A stretch of DNA of 64,000 nt from the NCBI GenBank assembly GCA_964418365.1, contig CAYQLM010000001.1, positions 1 to 64,000 on the forward strand. The letters are read 5' to 3'. The notes beneath the pieces are model-generated. The model was not told the origin of the DNA. It saw nothing but the letters and a program-made list of their open reading frames with translations, and searched no databases. Positions within the stretch are counted from its first letter, which is position 1. The number at the start of each line of letters is the position of its first letter. Both the position numbers and the translations under genes were made by a program. This document shows positions 31,227-39,102 of this stretch, in pieces. The DNA is from JBBDXS01 sp964418365 (lineage in GTDB: Bacteria; Chloroflexota; Dehalococcoidia; DSTF01; RBG-16-68-14).

Positions 31227-33320
31227 TTAGGCCCTCACCGGTTGCCTTTTCGTCGCGCTGCCAGTGATGCGGTCGGCGACATCCGGCGGCACGCGCTCGT
31301 AATGGTCGAACTCCATGCTGTAAGTGCCGCGCCCCTGCGTCAGCGAGCGCAGACCGGTCGCGTAGCCGAACGATTCCGCCAGCGGCACCAGCGCGCGAAT
31401 GACCTGCAGCTTGCCGCGCGCCTCGACGCCGTGGATCTGCCCGCGCCGGCTGTTCAGATCGCCCAGCACATCACCGAACGATTCCTCCGGCGTGACGATC
31501 TCGAGCTTCATGATCGGCTCGAGCAGCATCGGGTCGGCGCGGTCCATCGCCTCGCGAATCGCGAGGATGCCCGCGTTGCGAAACGCGATCTCGGACGAGT
31601 CGACGGGGTGGTACTTGCCGTCGAGCAGCGAGACCTGCACGTCGATGACCGGGTAGCCGCCGAGGATGCCGGTGTCGAGCGCTTGCTGCACACCCGTCTT
31701 GACCGCCGGTATGTATTCCTTCGGGATCGAGCCGCCCTTGGTCGCGTCGACGAACTCGAAGCCGGCCCCGCGCTGTCGGGGCGCTACTTCGATCTCGACG
31801 ACGCCGAACTGGCCGTGGCCGCCGGTCTGCTTGATGAAGCGTCCCTCTGCGCGCGCGCCGCGGCCGATCGCTTCCTTGTAGGCGACCTGCGGTTGGCCGA
31901 TGTTGGCCTCAACGCGAAACTCGCGCAAGAGCCGGTCGGCGATGACTTCCAAGTGCAGCTCGCCCATGCCGGAGATGATCGTCTGGCCGGTCTCTTCGTC
32001 GTAGCGCGTGCGGAAGGTGGGGTCCTCTTCCGCCAGGCGGCGCAGGCTCTCGCCCAGACGCTCCTGGTCTTCCTTGCTCTTCGGCTCGATCGCGCGCGAC
32101 ACCACCGGTTCTGGGAAGCGGATCGATTCGAGGACGATCGGTTGGTTTGGATCGCAGAGGGTGTCGCCGGTAAACGTGTTCTTGAAGCCGATCGCCGCGG
32201 CGATGTCGCCTGCGAAGACCTCGCTAATCTCCTCGCGCGCGTTCGCGTGCATGCGCAGCAGGCGCCCGAAGCGCTCCTTCTTGCGCTGGCCGCTGCTCAT
32301 GATCTGATCGCCCTCCTTGGCGTGGCCGGAGTAGACGCGGAAATATGCCAAGCGACCCACGTATGGGTCGCTCACGATCTTAAAGGCAAGCGCGCAGAAC
32401 GGCGCCGAGTCTTCGGCGTGCCGCTCCGCGAGCTCGCCGGTCTCCGGGTGGTGACCGACGATCGGGGGCACGTCAGCCGGTGATGGTAGGTAGTCAACGA
32501 CGGCGTCGAGCAACGGCTGGATTCCCTTGTTCCGCAGCGAAGCGCCGCAGAGCACGGCCGTGCCCTTGCTCGCCAGCGTGATCCGGCGCAGCGCCTTCTT
32601 CAGCTCTGCCGTCGTCACCACGTGTCCCTCGACGTAGCTGATCATGAGCTGGTCGTCGAGCTCCGCCGCGCGCTCGATGAGCTTCTCGCGGTGCGATGCC
32701 GCTTCGGCTGCTAGGTTCGCCGGGATGTCTTTCACTTCTGCTTCGGCGCCCTGCTCGCCCGAGAAGACCCACGCCTTCTGCTCGATCAGATCGATGACGC
32801 CCCGGTGGTCAGCTTCGACTCCGAGTGGGATCTGGATGGGTAGGGGGTGCGCTTCGAGGCGTTCTTTGATCATGTCGATCGTCCGCCAGTAGTCGGCGCC
32901 GACGCGGTCCATCTTGTTCACGAAGCAGATGCGCGGCACGCGATAGCGATCGGCCTGCCGCCACACGGTCTCGGACTGCGGCTCGACACCGTGTACTGCG
33001 TCGAACACGACGATGCCGCCATCGAGCACGCGCAGGCTGCGCTCTACCTCGACGGTGAAATCGACGTGGCCCGGCGTATCGATGATGTTGATGCGGTGGC
33101 CGCTCCAGTCGGTGGTCGTCGCGGCGGCGGTGATCGTGATACCCCGCTCGCGCTCCTGCGCCATCCAGTCCATCACGGCGGTGCCTTCATGCACCTCACC
33201 GATCTTGTACGTGCGGCCGGTGTAAAAGAGGATACGCTCGGTCACCGTCGTCTTACCCGCATCGATGTGGGCGATGATGCCGATGTTTCGTATCTGCTCG
33301 ATTGGTATCTCTCGTGTCAT
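31227..33320 (-). CDS. fusA: Elongation factor G
   Basis: A 697-residue translocation GTPase. G1 is GIIAHIDAGKTTVTERILFYTG near residue 14, G2/G3 are RGITITAAATTTDW and DTPGHVDFTVEVERSLRVLDGG, G4 is FVNKMDRVGADYW. Domains II-V follow, with KAEYIPAV-like KGGSIPKEYIPAVKTGV and the C-terminal RGTYSMEFDHYERVPPDVADRI. Single intact copy in the str operon. Confidence 0.97.
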   Translation of the reverse strand: MTREIPIEQIRNIGIIAHIDAGKTTVTERILFYTGRTYKIGEVHEGTAVMDWMAQERERGITITAAATTTDWSGHRINIIDTPGHVDFTVEVERSLRVLDGGIVVFDAVHGVEPQSETVWRQADRYRVPRICFVNKMDRVGADYWRTIDMIKERLEAHPLPIQIPLGVEADHRGVIDLIEQKAWVFSGEQGAEAEVKDIPANLAAEAASHREKLIERAAELDDQLMISYVEGHVVTTAELKKALRRITLASKGTAVLCGASLRNKGIQPLLDAVVDYLPSPADVPPIVGHHPETGELAERHAEDSAPFCALAFKIVSDPYVGRLAYFRVYSGHAKEGDQIMSSGQRKKERFGRLLRMHANAREEISEVFAGDIAAAIGFKNTFTGDTLCDPNQPIVLESIRFPEPVVSRAIEPKSKEDQERLGESLRRLAEEDPTFRTRYDEETGQTIISGMGELHLEVIADRLLREFRVEANIGQPQVAYKEAIGRGARAEGRFIKQTGGHGQFGVVEIEVAPRQRGAGFEFVDATKGGSIPKEYIPAVKTGVQQALDTGILGGYPVIDVQVSLLDGKYHPVDSSEIAFRNAGILAIREAMDRADPMLLEPIMKLEIVTPEESFGDVLGDLNSRRGQIHGVEARGKLQVIRALVPLAESFGYATGLRSLTQGRGTYSMEFDHYERVPPDVADRITGSATKRQPVRA

Positions 33321-33336
33321 CTCTTACTCAATAGTT

Positions 33337-33361
33337 CGGGGCCGTTTACTGAGCGGCCCCG
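33337..33361. other. Hairpin between rpsG and fusA
   Basis: CGGGGCCG (33337-33344) and CGGCCCCG (33354-33361) form an 8-bp GC stem with a 9-base loop in the 49-base rpsG-fusA spacer. No T-run follows on the minus strand, so it is more likely a processing or attenuation structure than a terminator. Confidence 0.45.
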
Positions 33362-33369
33362 GTACTGTC

Positions 33370-33840
33370 CTACCAGCGATAATGAGCAAAGGCGCGGTTC
33401 GCCTCCGCCATCCGGTGCATGTCCAGCTTCTGCTTTACGGTGTTGCCCTGGTTCTGCGAGGCGTCCAGCAGCTCCGCTGCGAGGCGGTCCGCCATCGTGC
33501 GGCCCTTGCGTGCGCGCGACGCGTTGACGAGCCAGCGCAGCGCCAGTGCGAGCCGCCGGTCGGGGCGAATGTCGATCGGCACCTGGTACGTTGCGCCGCC
33601 GACGCGTCGCGGTTTCACCTCGACGACGGGCGTGACATTGCGTACCGCTTCTTCGAACACCTCGACGGGGCTGCGGTTGACCTGCTGCTCGATCTGATCG
33701 AACGCCTTGTAGACGAGGCGCTCCGCGATGCTCTTCTTGCCCGAGCGCATCACCTTATTAATGAACATCGCAACGATCTGGTTGCCGTACTTGGCATCCA
33801 GCGGAATCTTTCGCTTCGTGATTCGTGCCCGTCTTGGCAT
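33370..33840 (-). CDS. rpsG: 30S ribosomal protein S7
   Basis: A 156-residue S7 that nucleates head assembly: MPRRARITKRKIPLDAKYGNQIVAMFINKVMRSGKKSIAERLVYKAFDQIEQ, then GATYQVPIDIRPDRRLALALRWLVNASRARKGRTMADRLAAELLDASQNQGNTVKQKLDMHRMAEANRAFAHYRW. Typical length and ending. Confidence 0.97.
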   Translation of the reverse strand: MPRRARITKRKIPLDAKYGNQIVAMFINKVMRSGKKSIAERLVYKAFDQIEQQVNRSPVEVFEEAVRNVTPVVEVKPRRVGGATYQVPIDIRPDRRLALALRWLVNASRARKGRTMADRLAAELLDASQNQGNTVKQKLDMHRMAEANRAFAHYRW

Positions 33841-33987
33841 CTATATGCTCCGTGGGACAGGCGCCAGCCTGTCGCCTCTCTCTAATCTTTCCGGACGGCA
33901 GGTTTCGGCCCGCCGCGCTCTCCAACGAAAAGTCGCCCCGATAGAACCGGGGCGCCTGTGACTGGACGAGGCGCGATTCGAACCTAG
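33841..33987. other. rpsL-rpsG spacer with two hairpins
   Basis: This 147-base spacer is long for a str operon. It holds GACAGGC/GCCTGTC around a GCCA loop (33856-33873) and CGCCCCG/CGGGGCG around ATAGAAC (33934-33954); on the minus strand the second is followed by GACTTTT. These could be a weak terminator or an S7 autoregulation site. No coding sequence is visible. Confidence 0.45.
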
Positions 33988-34419
33988 TTACGCGCCTCCG
34001 CCGGGAACGCCTCCCTTGCGGGTGCCGTACTTGCTTCGACCGCGCTGTCTGCCGGACACGCCGGCCGCGTCCAGTGCGCCGCGAATGATGTGGTAGCGCA
34101 CGCCCGGCAGGTCCTTCACGCGGCCGCCGCGGATCAGCACGACCGAGTGCTCCTGCAGGCTGTGCCCTTCGCCCGGGATGTACGCCGTCACCTCGATACC
34201 GTTGGTGAGCCGCACGCGGGCGATCTTGCGCAGCGCGGAGTTGGGCTTCTTCGGCGTCATGGTGCGCACCTGCGTGCAGACGCCGCGCTTCTGCGGCGAA
34301 CCTTTGCCGCGCACCATTCTGTTCTTCAGCGCGTTGTAGCGAAAGCGAAGCGCGGGCGCCTTCGTTTTCTTCGTGCCCTGCTTGCGTCCCTTACGAACGA
34401 GCTGACTGATCGTCGGCAA
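33988..34419 (-). CDS. rpsL: 30S ribosomal protein S12
   Basis: A 143-residue S12 of the decoding centre. The family start is M-PTISQLVRKGR; here the codon before PTISQ is TTG (34419-34417), with a Shine-Dalgarno AGGAGA about 7 bases upstream, so a TTG start is chosen over the distant upstream ATG. KNRMVRGKGSPQKRGVCTQVRTMTPKKPNSALRKIARVRLTNGIEVTAYIPGEGHSLQEHSVVLIRGGRVKDLPGVRYHIIRG is nearly consensus, with the streptomycin-site KPNSA lysine conserved. A C-terminal GGVPGGGA extension is mild. Confidence 0.96.
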   Translation of the reverse strand: MPTISQLVRKGRKQGTKKTKAPALRFRYNALKNRMVRGKGSPQKRGVCTQVRTMTPKKPNSALRKIARVRLTNGIEVTAYIPGEGHSLQEHSVVLIRGGRVKDLPGVRYHIIRGALDAAGVSGRQRGRSKYGTRKGGVPGGGA

Positions 34420-34578
34420 GAAGCCTCTCCTTGGCGCCCTTGTTGAAGACACAGTGAAGGCCAAAAGCCTGTTCCGAAGCCTGACCCGGCGTGGGAACGA
34501 ATCCCCACTTGCGCCGGCGGTCATCACGGTCGGGGCCTTTGGCCGCGACTGAAGCTCTTCGATAGGCGCCGAAGGTGA

Positions 34579-34607
34579 AGTGTAACGGCCTCTCTATCGA
34601 GTGTCAA
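34579..34607 (-). promoter_or_regulatory. Promoter of the str/S10/spc/alpha ribosomal superoperon
   Basis: On the minus strand TTGACA (34607-34602), a 17-base spacer and TACACT (34584-34579) form a strong sigma70-type promoter. The predicted leader to the rpsL TTG is about 150 bases, including a short GC-rich fold near 34535-34550. Confidence 0.82.
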
Positions 34608-34720
34608 GCGAATCTGGCTTGCCTGTCGGGTGTTTCACTCAAGGCTGGCCGCGGACGCGCCGATAACTCTTGCGGGACACCCCTACGGAACAACCCTCTT
34701 CCACAGGAGTAAGAACGCGC

Positions 34721-35590
34721 ATGCGGTTCCCCAAAGCCTGGTTGGCGAAGCACCGGACCGCAGTCTTGCGAGGAGGGCTCATGGCCGGCGGCCTGGCCCT
34801 CATCGTCGGGGCAACGGCTTTCATGCTCGGCGGAAGTTGGAGCCAGACTCGAGAGGGGGCTTCCGCCTTCGCTCCGCAGGAGACCGTCGTGCAGATTCAG
34901 CCGGCCGCGACGCCGGACGCGCCCATCGCGACGAGGGCTAGCACGGCTGTTCCAATACCTCCCGCCATCAGTTGGGCCGATGCCGCCCAGAACTGGTCTG
35001 TTATCGCACATATGCTCGTATTGACGCCGACTGCGCTGCCGCCGGCTCCGGCCTCGGCGCCGCAGCAGGTCTCGGCCCCGCCGCCGGCCTCTCAGCGCGT
35101 CGTACCCACGGCCACGCCGTTCCCGCAGCAGCAGGAGCCGCCGCCCGCGCCGGCAACGCCGACGCCTACGAGCTGTCCGACGGCGACGATGTCCGGCTTC
35201 GCGCTCCAGCTCTTCAACGACATCAACGACCAGCGAGCGCAGAACGGCGTCCCCGCCCTGGCCGCCGACGACTGCGTGACCTACGTGGCGCAGGAGCGCT
35301 CGACCGACATGGCAACGCGCAACTACTTCTCGCACAGCAGCCCGGAGGGCACGGGCGCGTTCGATCTGCTCACGGCGAATGGGGTGCTGTACGGGTGGGC
35401 GGGCGAGAACCTGGCGCGCAACAACTACCCGGACGACCAGACGGTCGACGTCGCCATCCGCGACCTGATGGCGAGCGAGGGCCACCGCGACAACATGCTC
35501 AGCACGAACTACACCGCCATGGGCGTCGCCGCCGTCAACGACGGCACGGGCATGTGGTACTTCACCATGGTCTTCATCGGCCCGCCGTAA
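34721..35590 (+). CDS. Secreted CAP/SCP-domain protein (YkwD-like)
   Basis: A 289-residue protein. A signal or membrane segment (LRGGLMAGGLALIVGATAFML) is followed by a Pro/Ala/Thr-rich linker to about residue 150, then a C-terminal CAP domain starting near CPTATMSGFALQLFNDINDQRAQNGVPAL. The CAP signature residues are present: YFSHSSPEG (His), GENLARNNY (Glu), ASEGHRDNMLSTNYTAMGVA (Glu-His). Bacterial SCP proteins are extracellular, with roles often linked to the cell wall or spore coat; the activity here is unknown. The ATG at 34721 is preferred because an AGGAG lies about 12 bases upstream; 34670 is an alternative. Confidence 0.87.
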   Translation: MRFPKAWLAKHRTAVLRGGLMAGGLALIVGATAFMLGGSWSQTREGASAFAPQETVVQIQPAATPDAPIATRASTAVPIPPAISWADAAQNWSVIAHMLVLTPTALPPAPASAPQQVSAPPPASQRVVPTATPFPQQQEPPPAPATPTPTSCPTATMSGFALQLFNDINDQRAQNGVPALAADDCVTYVAQERSTDMATRNYFSHSSPEGTGAFDLLTANGVLYGWAGENLARNNYPDDQTVDVAIRDLMASEGHRDNMLSTNYTAMGVAAVNDGTGMWYFTMVFIGPP

Positions 35591-35615
35591 TTTCCGCAAG
35601 ATACGGTAGTTTGCC

Positions 35616-35643
35616 TTGACTTGCACCATATCTCGGGTATAAT
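35616..35643 (+). promoter_or_regulatory. Strong sigma70-type promoter
   Basis: TTGACT (35616-35621), a 16-base spacer and a perfect TATAAT (35638-35643) lie about 90 bases before the GTG of the next gene. It is one of the closest matches to the consensus in the window. Confidence 0.8.
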
Positions 35644-35730
35644 TAAGCTGGACTTTGATCCCCAAATCAAGTCTGCTGAGTTCGTCAATCATCGGATAGC
35701 TAGTCTCTCCTCTGCGAAAGGAGTCGCCCC

Positions 35731-36693
35731 GTGGGTCGTAAGGCTAATCGAGCACGACGCGGTTCTCTAACAAGGCCACAGCCCGCTATCCCAAGCCTGG
35801 CAATGCCCGCGTCAGCGTCTGCGGCAACCGCACAGTATCGCCGCGCTCGCGCCCTAATCGGTTTCCTTCCAGAACCAGAGGCAGTGAGACTTCTGCTCGG
35901 GCGCCTTCCGACTCCTGGCGAGGATACTGCTGTCACTGAGAAAGAGGCCGCCAGAAAGCGGTCAAATGTAGAGACTCGACGGCCGTATGAGCCGTCGGAT
36001 CCTGAAATTTCCATTGATGATCGCTCAGGTCTTGAGGAAATCGCGAGGCGGCCCGAAATTCAGGCTTCGTTTGCTCCTTTCAACTGGCGGATCGCCCAAA
36101 TCGACTTGACTCGGGTGCTGGCCTTTCAGCCGTTGGTCAGCCTACAGAATCTGGACGCCCGGATGATGGGTGTGCTCGAGGGGAGGGAGTCCCTCTCTGA
36201 ATTCTGTCTGCCGAATGACCAGACGCCATCTTCAGCGGCATTCTCTCAAGATTCAGACAGTAGGGGCGTAGCCATCAGCTCGCCAAACCCGAATCTGCGC
36301 ATAGCCGGTTCTGGAGTTGCCAATGTCGAAGTGCCAGGGCCGGCCGGCTCGCCGCCACTGAAGGCAGTGGCTCTTCAAACGTTTGTGACACTCAATTGCA
36401 GCTCCGTGCAGGTAGTTCGGTACTCCAATCGCTCTTTCATAAGAGATGGATATCATCGAGCCGCGGGTCTTCTGCGCGCAGGAATCAACAATTGTCCGTG
36501 TATCTTCATTGAAGCTCGGAGCATGGATGAAATCGGTCGCGGCGCAGGGACAGTTCCTGAACAAGTTCTATTTGGCGACCGGCCGCCTCTTCTCGCCGAC
36601 TTTTGGAACGATGAGGTGTCGAGTGAGGTAGCTCAGGCCGTGACGATGAAAGTTGTGAGAATGCGTGGCGATGAGTTCATGGTCCCGATTTGA
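35731..36693 (+). CDS. Uncharacterised protein with ParB/sulfiredoxin-like DGYHR motif
   Basis: A 320-residue protein starting at a GTG with a good AAGGAG Shine-Dalgarno about 7 bases upstream. I do not recognise the family. The N-terminal 100 residues are basic and then polar and probably disordered. Near residues 232-260 is YSNRSFIRDGYHRAAGLLRAGI followed by CPCIFIEAR; the DGYHR core resembles the nucleotide-binding DGxHR signature of ParB/Srx-fold proteins. No helix-turn-helix or parA partner is present, so a partition role is not claimed. Codon use and base composition are visibly less GC-rich than neighbours, suggesting transfer. Confidence 0.6.
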   Translation: MGRKANRARRGSLTRPQPAIPSLAMPASASAATAQYRRARALIGFLPEPEAVRLLLGRLPTPGEDTAVTEKEAARKRSNVETRRPYEPSDPEISIDDRSGLEEIARRPEIQASFAPFNWRIAQIDLTRVLAFQPLVSLQNLDARMMGVLEGRESLSEFCLPNDQTPSSAAFSQDSDSRGVAISSPNPNLRIAGSGVANVEVPGPAGSPPLKAVALQTFVTLNCSSVQVVRYSNRSFIRDGYHRAAGLLRAGINNCPCIFIEARSMDEIGRGAGTVPEQVLFGDRPPLLADFWNDEVSSEVAQAVTMKVVRMRGDEFMVPI

Positions 36694-36713
36694 CCGACTT
36701 TTACGTCTAACGT

Positions 36714-38075
36714 TTACGCGACCCTCTCTAGCTCTACGAAGTAGGAGGCGCAGGCGAGGTCGAGCCACTCCGCCGTGAGCGTGGGCTCTTTGCCGTAGAA
36801 CTTCGTGATGTCGACAAGCAGCTCGACCAGGTCGCGCGGGTGGCATGCCTTCGGCTGCTGCGACTGGTTGCTCCGGTACATCTGCAGCAAGTACTGCGCG
36901 CCCTCGTCGCTGTAGGCAACGCCCTTCTGCGCACAGACGCGCCGCAGGATCTCCAAGTAGTCTTCCTCGGTCGGGTTCGGCACCTCAACCTTGTGCCGGA
37001 TGCGGCGGAAGAACGCCTCGTCGCCCAGCTTCCCGGGCGGGATGTTCGACGAAAAGACGAGCAGCACGTCGAACGGCAACTCTACCGTGTCGCCGGTGTG
37101 CACCGAGAGGTGGTCCGTACCCTGCTCCATCGGCACGATCCAGCGGTTCAGCAATTCCTGCGGCTGGATGGCCTGGCGGCCGAAGTCGTCGATGATCAGC
37201 ACGCCGCTGTTCGCCTTCCACTGCAGCGGCGCGATGTAGAACTGCGAGATCGATGAATAGCGCAGCTCCAGGTCCTGCAACGTCAGCTCGCCGCCCACGC
37301 TCACCAACGGGCGCTTGGTCAGCGCCCAGCGCGCGTCTCGCCGGCGCTCCCGGCCGGCGATCGTCTGCGCCAGGCGGCGGCGCTCTTCCAGGATCAGCGG
37401 GTCGATGCGCTTGTGCAGCCTCGGGTCGAAGACCTTCACGATCTGCCCGTGCACGACGACCGCGTACGGTACCACGACTTCGCCGGGCAGCATGTCACCG
37501 ATCGCCGTGGTGATCGAGCTCTTGCCATTGCCAGCGCCGCCGTAGATCAGTAGCGATCGCGCGGAGTTCAGCGCCGGACCCAGTCGCGCGAGCACCGTCT
37601 TGTTCAGTACCAGGTGCGACAGGCCGTTCATGTAGGTCTCGGTGTCGATCTCGATGCTGGTGACCGACTGGCGGCGCAGCACCTCGACGTACAGCTCGAA
37701 GGGCACCGGCGTCGGGCCGACGTAATGGCTGCGCGCGAGCGCTTCTTCCGCTTTCTTGCGTCCGCGGTCGGTCAGCGAGTACTGGTACGCCTGCTCGCCG
37801 ACGCCCGCGCTGCCGACGACTTCGAGCACCTGCTCGCGGCGCAGGAACGTGATCAGCTCGGTCATGACGGGGAACGAAAGGCACAGCTGGTCAGAAAGCA
37901 CCCGGCCGGAAGGCCGGCCGTAGAAGTAGATCGTCTTCAGTGTGAGATCGACCAGCATCGAGAGCTCGAGGCCGGTCTCTTCGACCGAGCTCGGCTGCGA
38001 GACGAACGGCGCTTCGCCGTCTGCGGATTGGTCGTGGTCTACCGTTACGGAGAGCGTTGGGGACTCTGCAATCAT
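36714..38075 (-). CDS. AAA+ ATPase with N-terminal winged-helix domain
   Basis: A 453-residue protein. Residues 40-110 look like a winged helix (LVDLTLKTIYFYGRPSGRVLSDQL to YQYSLTDRGRKKAEEAL). The ATPase has Walker A YGGAGNGKSS (178-187), Walker B GVLIIDDFGRQ (291-301), sensor-1 LLVFSSNIPPG and an arginine-finger-like FFRRIRHKVEV. A central KRIDPLILEERRR-rich insert separates the Walkers. The C-terminal third is an AAA lid. It looks like a MoxR- or TniB-like regulator or secretion/assembly ATPase; the partner is unknown. It starts just beside the surface-protein genes at 38.1-39.1 kb. Confidence 0.82.
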   Translation of the reverse strand: MIAESPTLSVTVDHDQSADGEAPFVSQPSSVEETGLELSMLVDLTLKTIYFYGRPSGRVLSDQLCLSFPVMTELITFLRREQVLEVVGSAGVGEQAYQYSLTDRGRKKAEEALARSHYVGPTPVPFELYVEVLRRQSVTSIEIDTETYMNGLSHLVLNKTVLARLGPALNSARSLLIYGGAGNGKSSITTAIGDMLPGEVVVPYAVVVHGQIVKVFDPRLHKRIDPLILEERRRLAQTIAGRERRRDARWALTKRPLVSVGGELTLQDLELRYSSISQFYIAPLQWKANSGVLIIDDFGRQAIQPQELLNRWIVPMEQGTDHLSVHTGDTVELPFDVLLVFSSNIPPGKLGDEAFFRRIRHKVEVPNPTEEDYLEILRRVCAQKGVAYSDEGAQYLLQMYRSNQSQQPKACHPRDLVELLVDITKFYGKEPTLTAEWLDLACASYFVELERVA

Positions 38076-38128
38076 CGTTTTATACCCCCTAGGATTATCG
38101 CGTGGCTGCCGCCGTCCTGAAGAGCAGG

Positions 38129-38554
38129 TCAGCTGGCCAAAACCAACTCCTGCGTCAGATCGCCCCAGCTGAAGAAGACGGCGGAGAGGCGAACGCCCGC
38201 CTGCTCGAAGACGCCGTCCGCAGCCCAGCGCGCCAGCATCGCTCGTGTTTCAGCTTCGACCTCTCCCGTATAGAAGCCGGTAGGCCTCAGGACCGAGAAG
38301 TTCGCGCTCGCGAGCGGTGCCTGGCCTTCGCCCGCGGCCGCGATCGCCAGCGAGACGCTATCGACGCCGTACGGACGGTGCATCGCGCCGAGCTGCTCGC
38401 GGCACCAGGCGATCAGCTCCCCCGCGATGGCGTCGCTCGCGCCGAGCGTTACCGGCCAGCTCGTGTGGTACAGGCCGACGCCCGAATCGAGCGCCTGGCG
38501 CACGGCCCGGCGTAACGAACGGCGTTGCAAGAGTCGTGAGATGGCGTTCGCCAT
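38129..38554 (-). CDS. Conserved-looking hypothetical protein
   Basis: A 141-residue soluble protein of unknown function: no signal peptide or membrane span. It has a basic N-terminus (RLLQRRSLRRAVRQALDSG), a middle with GVGLYHTSWPVTLGASDAIAGELIAWC, and a C-terminus VRLSAVFFSWGDLTQELVLAS. Codon use is that of a real high-GC gene. It lies 53 bases upstream of the AAA ATPase, so the two may be co-transcribed. The start could be one codon different; confidence is limited. Confidence 0.6.
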   Translation of the reverse strand: MANAISRLLQRRSLRRAVRQALDSGVGLYHTSWPVTLGASDAIAGELIAWCREQLGAMHRPYGVDSVSLAIAAAGEGQAPLASANFSVLRPTGFYTGEVEAETRAMLARWAADGVFEQAGVRLSAVFFSWGDLTQELVLAS

Positions 38555-38618
38555 CGAATCTCCCCCGGCGTCAGGAAATCGCCTAGGGGAGTATCGGCAG
38601 CAGATCGAGGGGTCTCGA

Positions 38619-38945
38619 TTAGGGAGCGGGCGTCCGGCGCGGCGAAAGTGCGCCCTGGATCATCAGCGCGCCCGCGATCACGAGCGCGATCCCTGCGAAC
38701 TTCGACCACGCGATGCCCGCCACCGCGCTGCCCGAGCCGGATGCCGGCAGCGTGATCGACTGACGCGGCGGGTGGACGGACACAGGGCCCAGCTCGGAAA
38801 CGTACGTCGCGGTCGGTAACGGCGCGGCCGCGACCGATGACGTCTCGCTGAGTGCATGCGAGCTTCCGCCGGCCGCGAGCGAAGCGCCGACCGTCACTCC
38901 GATGACGGCGAGGAACGTGATAGCGGCGATTGTGGCGAGGCGCAT
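38619..38945 (-). CDS. Small secreted protein with LPASG sorting-like tail, under c-di-GMP riboswitch
   Basis: A 108-residue protein with an N-terminal signal sequence (LATIAAITFLAVIGVTVGASLAAG), a short exported part of about 40 residues, and a C-terminal tripartite signal: LPASG at 66-70, a hydrophobic stretch at about 77-100 and a basic SPRR end. This is a sortase-like sorting signal with Ser in place of Thr. The exported part is too short for a folded enzyme, so it may be an adhesin fragment or wall spacer. It begins just after a c-di-GMP-I aptamer and an intrinsic terminator on the same strand, which implies c-di-GMP control. Confidence 0.75.
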   Translation of the reverse strand: MRLATIAAITFLAVIGVTVGASLAAGGSSHALSETSSVAAAPLPTATYVSELGPVSVHPPRQSITLPASGSGSAVAGIAWSKFAGIALVIAGALMIQGALSPRRTPAP

Positions 38946-38955
38946 AGCTCCGTAG

Positions 38956-38988
38956 ATAACAAGACCGCCGTCTTCAGCAAGACGGCGG
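38956..38988 (-). terminator. Intrinsic terminator of the c-di-GMP riboswitch expression platform
   Basis: On the minus strand CCGCCGTCTT, loop GCTG and AAGACGGCGG (38988-38965) are followed by TCTTGTTAT. It lies about 20 bases after the aptamer and 11 bases before the LPASG gene ATG. Confidence 0.85.
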
Positions 38989-39009
38989 CTGAAGATCCTC
39001 CGAGCGTAT

Positions 39010-39102
39010 CCTCTTCGGTAGCCCGGCTGTCGCTCCTGGAAGTGGAGTCGATCCTGGGGCTTTGCGTGGCCCTTCGCGTGACGGGCCGTGCCCTTTCGGA
39101 GG
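39010..39102 (-). ncRNA. Cyclic di-GMP-I (GEMM) riboswitch
   Basis: On the minus strand the aptamer reads CCTC (P1 5' side, 39102-39099), AGGGCA, a GGCCC/GGGCC hairpin (39087-39083 with 39072-39068), the invariant ACGCAAAGCC (ggctttgc on plus at 39058-39065), a second hairpin around CTCC/GGAG, and the 3' core AGCCGGGCTACCGAAG closing P1 with GAGG (39013-39010). These match GEMM-I landmarks (AGGGCA, ACGCAAAGCC, AGCGGGGUUACCGAU) in the right order and spacing. The switch is followed by a terminator and an LPASG surface-protein gene. Confidence 0.85.

Noticed and set aside
33970..33985. tRNA-like T-loop (GGTTCGAATC on the minus strand)
   Set aside because: The T-stem does not pair, no anticodon, D-arm or acceptor pairing is found around it, and it abuts the rpsL stop. 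Treated as chance.
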